A stretch of DNA of 64,000 bases from Antedon mediterranea (lineage: Eukaryota > Echinodermata > Crinoidea > Comatulida > Antedonidae), in contig NC_092678.1 in the NCBI RefSeq assembly GCF_964355755.1, positions 395,922-459,921 on the forward strand. Direction: 5' to 3'. Each line of letters begins with the position of its first letter. The first letter of the stretch is position 1. Below the pieces are notes generated by a model that was not told where the DNA came from, searched no databases, and saw only the letters and a program-made list of their open reading frames with translations. Shown here in pieces: positions 10,713 to 21,096 of this stretch. Both the position numbers and the translations under genes were made by a program.

Positions 10713-10864
10713 CAGGTCAATATGGAAACAATGAACGTGGTGTGGCCGTTACTGGAGGTGGTAGTGGTGTGGCTACAGGGAATATGACTGCAGGGAATAT
10801 GGCTGGAGGCAATATGGCTGGAGGCGATATGGCTGGAGGCGATACACAGAGATCGATTATGATG
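10713..10864 (+). pseudogene. Gly/Met-rich exon, hnRNP-like (candidate)
   Basis: Bounded by an acceptor (tttctttagcag) and a GTAAGG donor. The open frame reads QYGNNERGVAVTGGGSG followed by imperfect GNMAGG/GDMAGG repeats, like the Gly-rich tail of hnRNP A/B proteins. It lies on the plus strand, whereas the RRM exons at 9,961 and 26,427 are on the minus strand, so the gene is rearranged or these are different genes. No full gene can be assembled in the window. Confidence 0.45.
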
Positions 10865-11147
10865 TAAGGAACAATTCTCTAGAAAAAAATAATGTACCTA
10901 AATCAAGATTTTAGGAGAATTACTGTCTTTGCAGATTGTAGTTTTAGCATAGCAAAATATTTTAGCTTTCGCTAAATTGTTAGTTAGACTCCTCCAAAAC
11001 GCATGTGAGTAATTTTAGTCTCTATCCCACCAAAGTATCAGGACACGATTTTAGACACTTACTGAACTTACTCACATGCATCAAAATAACAGAGGTGGTA
11101 CACCATATAATACCGGTAAGTAACCCTCTATCACTGTTTAATGTTCA
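10865..11147. other. Intron-like spacer with duplicated splice donor
   Basis: Contains 11,088-11,122, a copy of the last bases of the following exon plus its donor (aacagaggtggtacaccata..ccggtaagtaa) without the exon body. Confidence 0.5.
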
Positions 11148-11148
11148 G

Positions 11149-11263
11149 GGAATGCTGGTATGTCTTGTGGAGGCGGTGGTGCAAACGTCAGTAATTTTGG
11201 ATTCGGACCAATGACAGGTAATCAGCAGTACATTAACAGAGGTGGTACACCATACAATACCGG
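11149..11263 (+). pseudogene. Gly-rich exon, hnRNP A/B-like tail (candidate)
   Basis: Acceptor tttaatgttcag and donor ccg|GTAAGTAA. The frame reads NAGMSCGGGGANVSNFGFG, then PMTGNQQYINRGGTPYNTG, resembling the SNFGPMKGGNFGGR..GPYG segment in the tail of hnRNP A1/A2. Short and low complexity, so orthology is uncertain. It lies about 250 bp before LINE ORF1, which would place that LINE in the next intron. Confidence 0.5.
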
Positions 11264-11514
11264 TAAGTAATGTTAAACTGTGCTCTCACTGTAATACTGT
11301 ACACAAAGTAAAACAAAGTGAATGGGCAACCCCAATTGGGCCTAAAATCTCTGTAGATCTTGGATTTAGACTTTTGGTTGCTTTATATAGACAATCATGG
11401 TAGGCACACAGGTCTATAAGCTTCATATCTTTTTACATCAGCTGAGTTTTAGGCTCTCGTATTTATTGGTACTATTTACTGATCTCTTCAAACGAACTGT
11501 CGAAGCTAGCCCTA

Positions 11515-12348
11515 ATGGCCGCAAACACGAAGGAAACTCCCGCCGCGACGGGCACAACAACAAGACAATCAAAACAAACCCGTCTGTCAATGTCGGAAGT
11601 TATGAATAGTCCAGATATGGTTCTATTCATTGAAGATATCATTAAAAAGGCGTTCCAGGGACCAACGATTGCTGATATTATTGGTAAGCTAGTACTGGAT
11701 TCTTTCTCAAGTAAGAAATTCATGGAGTTATTTAATAGAAGTATCATGGTTACCATGGAAACTACCTTAAACAGAATTGATAAGTTAGAAGGCGAATACT
11801 ACGATCTTGAAAACAAAATTTCAAATATTGAATCTGAGTCGGAATCTATTAGTTCTTATGTAGACGAAATAAAAACTGTAATACATAAGCAAAATGAATT
11901 AATAGATGACCTTGAGCAATACTCTCGACGAAACAGCGTCAGAGTTTTTGGAATTCCAGAAACCGATAAAGAAAGCACTGACGAAATCATATGCAAATTA
12001 GCCAGCAGTAAGCTTGGAGTCGATGTAAACAAACTTGACATCGATCGATCACACCGTACTGGACCACGGAACTCAACTTCACGGCGACCTAGACCCATTC
12101 TAGTCAAGTTTACCTCATACAGGACCAGGAAAAGTGTTTTAATATCACGTAGGAAACTGAAAGGTAGTGGAGTATCTATACAAGAGGATCTGACTCAAGC
12201 TAAACGCAATCTACTTGCCCAAGTTAAACAGAACTCTAAATCAAACAACGTTTGGTCAATTGATGGGCGTGTATTTGCATCTGTAAACAAGAATGGCCGT
12301 GAAGTGGTGGTCAACATATCTTGCCAAGACGACATTAAGAAACTCTAA
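11515..12348 (+). CDS. LINE ORF1 protein (coiled coil plus RRM-like)
   Basis: A complete 277-codon ORF. Residues about 75-140 are heptad-like (KLEGEYYDLENKISNIESE and onward), a probable trimerising coiled coil. They are followed by EQYSRRNSVRVFGIPET, the hallmark start of the RNA-binding domain in L1-type ORF1 proteins, and a basic segment (RTGPRNSTSRRPRPILVKF). It would act as the RNA chaperone of LINE ribonucleoprotein particles. The start is the first ATG of the open frame, in a purine-rich context. No inactivating change is seen, while the ORF2 downstream is broken. Confidence 0.78.
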   Translation: MAANTKETPAATGTTTRQSKQTRLSMSEVMNSPDMVLFIEDIIKKAFQGPTIADIIGKLVLDSFSSKKFMELFNRSIMVTMETTLNRIDKLEGEYYDLENKISNIESESESISSYVDEIKTVIHKQNELIDDLEQYSRRNSVRVFGIPETDKESTDEIICKLASSKLGVDVNKLDIDRSHRTGPRNSTSRRPRPILVKFTSYRTRKSVLISRRKLKGSGVSIQEDLTQAKRNLLAQVKQNSKSNNVWSIDGRVFASVNKNGREVVVNISCQDDIKKL

Positions 12349-12876
12349 GTTGTTTTCGTTGTTTGTTTTTTCTCATTAATACACGTTTATAAAGTGATGT
12401 AATTTATTGTTCCATTAATACTCATTGTTTATATTTATCATACTTTTGGGGTTTTTTTGGGATATTATTGGAGATTATTTATCTACTTCATTTGATATTA
12501 TAAAATGAATGCTATGTTTGTATTTTCAGATACGAATGAATATCAGCTTTCGAAAATAATCAATTATGCAAGTAATCGAATTACAAATAATGCATTAATA
12601 CATATTTACAATATTTTAATTTAAACTTAGATAATCAACTCAATTATTATTGATACAATTTTACCCAACAGCACCATACTGCTGTATAACCTATTTCATG
12701 TGATATAATGTGTATATATGTATATATAAGAGAAAAGTTGCTATTTTCAAATGTTGTTTTTTAAAGTTACTCACTTCTTAATGTTGATAGTTAATAGACT
12801 TGTGAGTTATGTTATGTACTGTAATTCAAGCTCTAAGCTTTAAGCTTTTTTATTATTCAAATCTAACTATTTTTAT
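12349..12876 (+). other. LINE inter-ORF region
   Basis: AT-rich, 528 bp, no ORF. The first 30 bp resemble 8,045-8,075, the sequence after the DIRS RNase H ORF. Confidence 0.5.
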
Positions 12877-13609
12877 TTGTTTGTTAATAATATGGAAGCA
12901 CAATACCAAAATAATAACCATGACCGACTCTCTAATTTAGTTTTTAACCCCTCTACACACAGTAGACAATTCGACGATATAGACCCAGATAATTTTTTTA
13001 ATGACATAAATATCTCAAATTATTACCTGCCAAATGAATTTAACACTCAGTTTATTGACAAAACCCAATTTAACTTTTCTTGTGTCCATTTTAATGCCAG
13101 AAGCCTGCAAAAAAATTTTGATTCTATCTATGATTGCATTCAATCTTTAAACTTTAATTTCAATATTATTTCAATTACAGAAACATGGATGGATCACCCA
13201 AGCCCACTTATTCAGATACCCAACTATACATTTCTTTGCAATCCTCGTTCATATAAATGTGGAGGAACTGGAATTTTTGTAAATGATAATACACGCTATT
13301 CAATCAGAGATGATTTAACTTCTACTCAATACTTCTGTGAATCACAATTTATTGAAGTGCATACAGACAAAGAATCTATTCTAATAGGTACTATATATAG
13401 ACCTCACGAAATTAATATGCCTTTTTTTACAGAACAACTTGAACTTCTTTAAAAACAAATATCTAGAGAGAAAAAAAAGGTATTTCTTTTAGGTGATTTT
13501 AATGTCGATATTTTAAAATTTGATTCAAATAATAATGTAAATGATTTTGTCCATTGTCTATTTAACAATTCTTTTTATCCTCTTATCCACAGACCCACAA
13601 GAATAACTC
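12877..13609 (+). pseudogene. LINE ORF2 N-terminal endonuclease, with nonsense mutation and truncation
   Basis: Starts at ATG 12,877. An N-terminal extension of about 70 residues is followed by an APE-type endonuclease: VHFNARSLQKNFDSI, IISITETWMDHP (catalytic Glu), GGTGIFV, LIGTIYRPH and, after the stop, LLGDFNVDIL. A T-to-A change makes a TAA at 13,450-13,452; copy 1 (about 1,590) still has TTA. The reading frame continues to HRPTRITP at about 13,609, where a gypsy integrase fragment is joined. The rest of the endonuclease and all of RT are missing. Confidence 0.78.
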
Positions 13610-14317
13610 CCAGAAATATTCTCCGATAATGGTCCTCAATTCCAGCGAGAGTATGATGAATTTTGCGCTGAATGGGGCATTGATCATACCACGAGTAGCC
13701 CAGGAGATCCTCAGTCAAACGGGTTCATTGAGCGACAAGTTCGTTACATAAAACCCATCATAAAAAAATGTTTAAAAACCGGCGGAGATATTAACAAAGC
13801 ACTATTGAATGTTAGAGCTACATCATTGGACACATGTGTACCAAGTCCGGCTGAACTGATGTTTAATCGACCTATACCAACATTAACACCAAGTCGTCAA
13901 GCAGCAAACAACTCGCAACAAGAAGAATATTGTAGAAAACTGCAACAAGCTACGCAGCGACAAAAAGAATATGCAGATAAAAACACTCATGAACTCCCAC
14001 CTATTCCTGATGGAAGCAATGTTCGAGTTTATGATAAGTCCACAAAGCAATGGAAACCTGCGACGACTGTGGAAAAGTGTGTCCAACCAAGATCATATAT
14101 TATACAAGCGGAAAATGGAAATCTGCTGAGACGAAATCGCGTACATTTGAGGAAGGTACCTCAACAGAATGCCCAAATCAATGGTAGCACAGCACCTGAA
14201 AATGTTGTACCAACCTGGCAACCGATAGACCAAAATCCGTCTATTCTGAATATGAGTAACACGCGCTCTAAGAGAAGTGTGAAACCTCCTACGCGTTTAA
14301 TTGAAACAAAAGAGTGA
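13610..14317 (+). pseudogene. Ty3/gypsy integrase C-terminal fragment (copy 2)
   Basis: Paralogue of 1,755-2,462 with the same open frame, the same SDNG and IER catalytic motifs and the same junction to LINE sequence. Only a few substitutions (for example in the block after NVRAT) separate the two copies, so the duplication is recent. Confidence 0.8.
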
Positions 14318-14647
14318 TTTTGGACTGTAACGTGATCTACAAGTTTAAAATGTATGTTCAATACCACGGATTGTTAAAGTTGCAGTTCTAGGAAGTTATG
14401 AAACAAGTTGTGTTTTTGAAGTTTTTATTTTTGAACATTTGAACGTTTATAGTTAATACAGTTTGGAACTTTTTGGACAATTACGGACACCGAAACCATA
14501 TAACCATAGCAACGCTACTGGCACTAAGGGCAGTTCTAATACAACGCCATGTTTGAAAATAATACCAATTAATAGATATATATTAAACATCAAAATAATC
14601 AGTAAAACGTGTCTGACAATCATTAAAGAGGCGTAGCCTAGATTTCA
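14318..14647. other. Non-coding spacer (copy 2)
   Basis: Duplicate of 2,463-2,792; nothing further seen. Confidence 0.4.
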
Positions 14648-14842
14648 TAACAATACATCGTAGGCTACGAACAATACTTCGTAGGCTAAGAACAATGCAT
14701 CGTAGGCTACGAACAATGCATCGTAGGCTACGAACAATACATCGTAGGCTACAAACAATACATCGTAGGAGAGAACAATACATCGTAGGCTACAAACATT
14801 ACATCGTAGGCTACAAACAATACATCGTAGGAGAGAACAATG
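14648..14842. repeat. 21-bp minisatellite, copy 2
   Basis: Paralogue of 2,793-3,028, about two units shorter. Produces short meaningless ORFs on both strands because the period is a multiple of three. Confidence 0.88.
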
Positions 14843-14994
14843 ACCTACGTTCTACCTACGATCTACCTACGCGTAGATACGAAGCAGTAATTTCTTTCTG
14901 TACTGTAAAGACACACTGGAAGGCTTATTGTGGATTGATAACTTTAGACAAATACAATTAGATCAAATCATGAGACAAAAGGAAGATAACGAAT

Positions 14995-15427
14995 GAAGTT
15001 AATGAATGGAATAAGAAAATGTTGCATGAAACCTGTACGAATATTATATGCATTCAAGCAGAAGATATTGTAGTTAACAGCAAGAAAGAACACGTTAAGT
15101 GCGAAACACCTCGGAAATCACGTAAAACTAATTTATTAAATTATTTGTGGATTGCACAAATGGATGTATGGGATATGTTGAAGAAATAACCAAGCATTAT
15201 CAAACAAAAAACCAATATCTATTAAAGTGAATTTTGACAACAATGAAATTGGTATTCAGTTAATTGAAATGTTTCAAGCTATTGGCAAAAAATACAGCCG
15301 AAAGCAATTTCCTCTCAAATTAGCTTATGCATGTACAGTTCATAAAGTGCAGGAAATAACAATGAATAAAAGGCATCAGTTAGCTTTAAAAATACTTTTG
15401 TGCCTGGACAAGCATACGTACAAATGA
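14995..15427 (+). pseudogene. Helitron helicase fragment (copy 2)
   Basis: Paralogue of 3,181-3,613 with the same FPLKLAYACTVHKVQEITM block and the same disabling frame breaks. Confidence 0.72.
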
Positions 15428-15658
15428 TGAGCTGTTGATACAGTATTTCTCCAAATATGGGGAAATTATTGAAATAAGAGATTGATTGGTTGAGATCCCG
15501 AACCAGCGCATGCGCAGTAACCAGTCATAGCGAACAGCGTACTAGCATCGTGTACAACACGTTGCTAATTTATGTGTGTAAAACAAACGTTTTCACGAAG
15601 TTTGCAGTCAATATATGCCTAGATACATAATTAATTATCTAGGTCATATTACCCAGAT

Positions 15659-16600
15659 ATGGCAGAATTGGAAGAATCAACATCAAAATCATCCCCGAAG
15701 GATCGGGAGGAGATAATATTTGAGGGGAAGAAGCATACGAAACCAAAAGTAAAAAAGGCCTCCTCCTTGGTAACCGAGGGGAGACTGTGCGCGCTCGAGG
15801 AGCGCGCTGAGCAAACAAACAACTTGCTACAGCAGCTTGTTCAGAACCTGAATGGGCCTAGGCCACAGGTTAGTTATGACAGCCAGGAAAGTTTTTCCGG
15901 CGATAATGATAGCTTGTCAGTAGATTCTAACTACTCAGGTTTCCATTCATGCAATACACCAAGAAACCAGACAAGCGATATTAATAATGATATTGATATT
16001 AATACTGTTTTCGACGATGGTTTGGCCTTGGCTAAGCCTATGGCCCCACCTCCAGGTTTTGCTGCACGGTTTGCGTCAGCAGAGGAAACAGGACCTGAGA
16101 TTACCAAGGAATTGTCAGACAGTATAACTTACTTGCTCCATTCTCCAATGGATGAGAATATACAACTGGAGCTTTCTAAAGCATATCTGGTTCCAGATAA
16201 TGCAAAAGCACTAATAGTGCCCAAAGTAAACCCGACCCTGTGGGACGGGATATCCGGAAAATCAAGGTCTTTAGATCTGAAGTTTCAACGGATACAGAAG
16301 CCTCTCATAAAAGGCATCACAGCTCTAGCCCATGCATTGGGAAATGAGCATAATGAACGATCTCAAGATGCACTTGCCTTATTGGCAAATGCAAATTACG
16401 AGTTATTGGGACTACGAAAAGAAGTCCTAAAACCGGAGATTAACAAGGATTATAGACATCTCTGTAAGCCGACTACAAAACCAACAGAATTTCTGTTCGG
16501 AAATTTAGGAAAATCTGTAAAACGGCTTGATGAAGAGAGGAAGGCAACATCCGGACTCCTAAAGACCAACAATTGGGTCATTAATAACAATCTGAAATGA
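15659..16600 (+). CDS. DIRS gag-like protein (intact, 313 aa)
   Basis: Complete ORF. A charged N-terminus (residues 1-40, Lys/Glu/Ser-rich) is followed by a predicted helix/coiled coil (about 45-65), an acidic Ser/Asp-rich linker (about 70-115) and a Pro-rich APPPGFAARFAS (about 128-140). The C-terminal half is conserved and helical, with LWDGISGKSRSLDLKFQRIQ at about 205-224. No zinc knuckle is present. No function is shown by sequence; position before RT makes it the equivalent of DIRS ORF1/gag. Its TGA overlaps the RT ATG (ATGA, 16,597-16,600), which could permit termination-reinitiation. Confidence 0.72.
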   Translation: MAELEESTSKSSPKDREEIIFEGKKHTKPKVKKASSLVTEGRLCALEERAEQTNNLLQQLVQNLNGPRPQVSYDSQESFSGDNDSLSVDSNYSGFHSCNTPRNQTSDINNDIDINTVFDDGLALAKPMAPPPGFAARFASAEETGPEITKELSDSITYLLHSPMDENIQLELSKAYLVPDNAKALIVPKVNPTLWDGISGKSRSLDLKFQRIQKPLIKGITALAHALGNEHNERSQDALALLANANYELLGLRKEVLKPEINKDYRHLCKPTTKPTEFLFGNLGKSVKRLDEERKATSGLLKTNNWVINNNLK

Positions 16601-18172
16601 AGAGGTATGATATACCAACTATTCATAATGAAATAGTGGGAGGTCGACTGAGGTCATACCTACCTGCTGGGAAAAAGCTCACTTCCGATCTATATATTTT
16701 AAATGCTGTCACTGGCTATAAAATAGAATTTTGTAAACAAATTCCACAATATTTAGGAGGGAGAATTCCTCATCCATATAACCCGAGTGTTATAGAAATG
16801 GCTGCGATTGATGAACAGGTCTTAAAATTACTGGATAAAGGAGTAATAAAGTCCTCTTATTACGAACCTGACTTATTTGTTTCTAATTTATTTGTAAGGC
16901 CAAAAAAGGATGGAGGTTTTCGAACTATCCTTGATCTCTCAAAGTTAAATGAGTATGTTGCCTACAAACATTTTAAGATGGAAACATTTTCAAATGCACT
17001 CACACTTATAGACCAAGGGGTATACATGACCTCAGTTGACCTCAAAGATGCTTATTATACAGTTCCCATAGCATATTCAGACGTAAAGTACTTAAAGTTT
17101 GTCTGGAAAGGGAATCTTTATGCATTTGGGGCATTACCTAATTGGCCTAAGCACAGGGCCAAGACTGTTTACGAAACTACTGAAGCCTCCACTAGCATAT
17201 TTAAGAAGTAGAGGCCATATTGTCCTAATTTATATTGACGATATACTTGCTATTAATAAGTGTCGAGACAAAGCAAAACACACAGCCAGAGAAGTTTGTG
17301 AAATCTTGACGTCATTGGGGTTCATTATAAATTATAAAAAATCCGTATTACAGCCCACTCAAACAATAACCTTTTTAGGGTTTGAAATTAACTCAGTCAC
17401 AATGACTGGTGTTACTCTCCCTCAATCAAAGAAAGAGGAGATATTTAATGAGTGTCATCAAGTAATTACCTCTGTCCAGACTACTATTAGACAGGTTGCA
17501 AGCCTGCTAGGGAAACTGGTAGCTGCACTCCCAGCTGTGGAATATGGCAAATTACATTACAGGGCCCTTGAAAAAGGAAAAATTATGTCCCTGAGACACA
17601 ATAAAGGCCACTATGACAGAACAATGACCATTAATGAGAATGGCAGGGCCGACATTACCTGGTGGCAGCACAATATGTATTATGTGTATAAACATATATC
17701 TCATGGCGACCCAAACCTTGCATTCGAAACTGATGCTTCGGGTTTAGGGTGGGGAGCAACTGATGGCACTAATCACATTGGTGGGAGATGGTGCCAGAAT
17801 GATTTACAAAATGCATTTGTAAATGATTCACTTAATATTAATTATTTGGAGTTACTGGCAGCTTTTCTCGGACTTAAGTCACTCATAAAAGATGTACCGG
17901 TATCTAATATACACGTCCAACTAAAAATAGATAACACTACGGCAATAGCCTATATCAATAATATGGGAGGAGCAAAATCTAACACTTGCAACCATCTAGC
18001 AAAAATGATATGGCAATGGTGCACAGACCATAACATATGGCTTTCTGCAATCCATGTTCCGGGGAAAGATAATTTAATTGCGGATAATAAATCACGTCAC
18101 TTTGATGATGAGAAGGAATGGATGCTAAATAAAGATTTGTTTCAAAAAATTAAGACATTAAGAAACTCTTAA
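16597..18172 (+). pseudogene. DIRS RT-RNase H with one-base frameshift (copy C)
   Basis: The N-terminal frame runs from 16,597 to 17,211. A single extra T at about 17,141 (cctaattggcc versus cctaatggcc) shifts the frame, and the remainder is open to 18,172. Domains in order: DIRS RT N-terminal blocks, VDLKDAYY, YIDDIL (about 17,230), thumb, ETDASGLGWGA RNase H (about 17,727), HVPGKDNLIAD near the end. The frameshift falls between RT motifs, so one point change separates this copy from an intact ORF. Confidence 0.82.
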
Positions 18173-18757
18173 GTTGTTTTCGTTGTTGTTTTTCCAAACT
18201 ACTTTATAAACGATGCATAAACCTATTCTCATCGTCCTAATGTACTGTACTATAAATTTTGATCTTGCTGACTAATTGTCGTAATCCATGACATGCATAT
18301 AAAACGCTCAAGAGGGTGCGAGTTTGTTACCTTAAAGAGTAGTATGGTTGATTGATAAATGCATGGAGTCAAATAATAAATAGTATTTTGATCTGGCTGA
18401 CTGATTGCCGTATCAGTCGCACCCATATAAAACGCTCAAGAGGGTTTGGGTGAGTATCTCGGCGGTAATGTTCCCATTAGCTGATTCATTAATGAGATTC
18501 ATTGCACTATTTCCTTTTGTACTTGGTACAATTTCTTTTAAAGTTTTCCGTTCTATTATTAGCAATAGAAGAATGGAAATAATCTCTTAAGATGACGCCT
18601 CATATTGTTCAACATAATTCTATGTAATTTATATATCTTGTGTATATGTTTGTCTTGTGAAATTATTAAATAGTTTATCCATCCTGTAATTGGCGGGTTA
18701 CTCGCTGTTGGATGAGTATGAAATAAAATAAAATTAAAATAAAATAATTTCCAGTCG
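18173..18757 (+). mobile_element. LINE-like 3' end with hairpin and (AAAAT)n tail (copy 2)
   Basis: Duplicate of 8,045-8,639. The microsatellite (18,718-18,748) is about 10 bp shorter than in copy 1. Confidence 0.58.
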
Positions 18758-19655
18758 AAAAGTTGCCTCATATCCTTCAACAAGTTTCAGTCAAAAAGTT
18801 CATTGCTGCATTTAACTTTTTGAGGTATGTGGCTTCCTGGCGCAAAGACAAATAGTCTTGATTTATCTATGGTGGTAATGTAGTCGAGACCTTGATTTTG
18901 AAGACCGGAGAATGCAAGTCGCAAATTTCATTGAATTTGGAATTAAAATAAAAAAGTGCCTGTTCACAATCCTTGGCAGAAGTTCCAGAGTGTGATAGCT
19001 AGATCAGACTGAAACCGTTCAAGATCAAAATGTCTGAAAGATTTGCCTTTCACTATGATAGGTGTTCTCTGGAAGTCTTGCGCACAGTTAGGACACAGTC
19101 ATGATCACTGATGGTAGATTGATCCAGGCAGATAGCAGAAGTAGAAGTGATTCTGGTTGGTTGATTTATCAGGCAATGCAGATTATACTGGTTAGTGAGC
19201 TGGTTGAATTTATACCACAATTGGCCATTTTTGTCAAATGTGTTACAGTTAAAATCACCCAAACATATGATGACTTCGTAAAATTAGGAAAAAATATTGT
19301 CAAGTGAAGTTTCCATGAAATCAAAAAAAGCAATTGTGTTATCATGAGGATGATACACTACTCCAACCGCAAAAGGATTGAAATAGCCACTTCACTATCA
19401 TCAATAAAATCACTAAGCCATGTTTCACTTATGGTCATAATGTTGTTCTGCTGCATTAGAATTGTAAGCTCGTCTACTTTGTGATAAAGCGGATCGCATG
19501 TTCAGGTGGGCTATGCAAATTCCTTTGTGGGATTGCGAGCGATTAGTCAATGTTTCAAAATCATTAACAACGCCAGTAGAATTACTAACTGCTTGCTCGT
19601 CTTTAGCTAGACCCGGATTAAATTCAATATCACCAGATAGAGTCAGATGCAATGT
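18758..19655 (-). pseudogene. Second LINE, endonuclease region, degenerate (copy 2)
   Basis: Duplicate of 8,640-9,540 with the same SGDIEFNPGL, HLNMRSAL, MGDFNCNTF and SDHDCVL segments on the minus strand and the same frame breaks. Confidence 0.75.
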
Positions 19656-19985
19656 GCCATAATATGCTGTTTGTCTTTTGCTATACTTGCGTTTTTATAG
19701 TTACATATATATCTGTATAGTCAAGGTATCCAAAGTACATGGCACTAGCTACGCAGACTAGTGTAGAATTGTGAAAAATGTAATACAGTATAATAATATA
19801 CCGGGAAAAAATCCGTATAAAACAATACATTAGGACGATGACAATATGTTTATTATAAACATGGTGTGCGCATACAAGATTTATATCTTTAAAAATCACC
19901 TCTCGTGAGAATGCTCTTCTCGCTGATCAATTTTGTGACCAGTAGATTGGAAATCTTCAATGCATTTATCAACCATAATACTCTT

Positions 19986-21096
19986 GGGCAATTCCATAGT
20001 GCAGAGGATTTTTTTCCATTTTTTCAAATTAAACCAATCAAACTATATTTGGTATCAAATTAAAGATTATTTTATAGAGAATTAGGTTATATGAAAAAAA
20101 AAAAATTAGCGCATTGATATGATATGGAAAATTTGATTCAAAAATTGATACCTAAAAATGTAATGAAAATGAGAAATGTATGACCTTTTTCAGCTTCAGT
20201 AATAAATAATCAGAGTGGTGTAAAAAGTTAAAATCCATGTTATTTCAGTTTAGTACATTACATTTTTGACACTTGGACAAAAAGAAAATTAATTTCTGAT
20301 TTTACATTAATTAAATTTGGCCCAATAATAATGTATCATATTTTGTAATTCCGACACAAAAAAATGGGTTTTTTTAGGATTTCTAATAAAATAATAACTT
20401 CTGTAAAAAATCAAGACTAATGCAAATCAAGCAAGAGTATAGACATTATATTATGATAATTATTGTTTTTAATTTTTTTAATTTCTTAAGTTATTGAAGT
20501 TTTAAAACTGAAATTCCGTCACAAATCCTTGGTTGCGGAATTACGTAATTCCACAACACTATTATTTAACATAGTATTGATGCAAAAACATTTTTTAAGC
20601 AACTTTTTCTCAGCATGAACACAGCTACCAGCAACATTTGTACAAAGTTTATGTGGTTGTTTATTAGTATGGATCTATGGCTTCTTTGGTTCGATTTTTT
20701 TCTCAGGCCTAGGAACTCTAATAATTTATTTTGTTATTTATCACACCTGCCATTAATTAAATACGAACAATGTCCAATGTACAGAATAAGTTATTACATA
20801 ACTTCCAGACTTTTCTCATAATTAAAACTAATTCATGTGACTCACTTGCACTCTCAGAATAATTCCAATTGTACAGAAAGAACAACTCCCATTAGTACGG
20901 AATAAACAATTCTTTTTAAATTTCTATTGGCTATTCATGACAACGCCTACCTTATTTGCATTGTTTCTATTGGGTGACAAATAATGTGGGCGACACCTGA
21001 CTTCTTACCTATAGGTATATCTAGGCAATTGAAGTAATAATGTTTTCATTTATCAACCAATTATCGGAAAAGCAATCAATAGAAACTTAACCAGTC
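19986..21096 (+). other. Left non-coding arm of the 6.35-kb transposon
   Basis: AT-rich, about 1.1 kb before the transposase ATG, with imperfect copies of the subterminal motif (aattccgacac at 20,347; aaattccgtcac at 20,511; ggaattacgtaattcc at 20,538). No other gene seen. Confidence 0.55.

Larger units (their letters stand above)
15470..18172 (+). mobile_element. DIRS-like retroelement, copy C (uninterrupted)
   Basis: The best preserved DIRS copy, without the insertion found in copy B. It consists of a gag-like ORF, the ATGA overlap and RT/RNase H. It has one frameshift in RT and no tyrosine recombinase. The leader 15,470-15,658 includes the same CCTAGATA/TATCTAGG hairpin just upstream of the gag ATG. 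The ends could not be defined, so the left coordinate is approximate. Confidence 0.82.
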
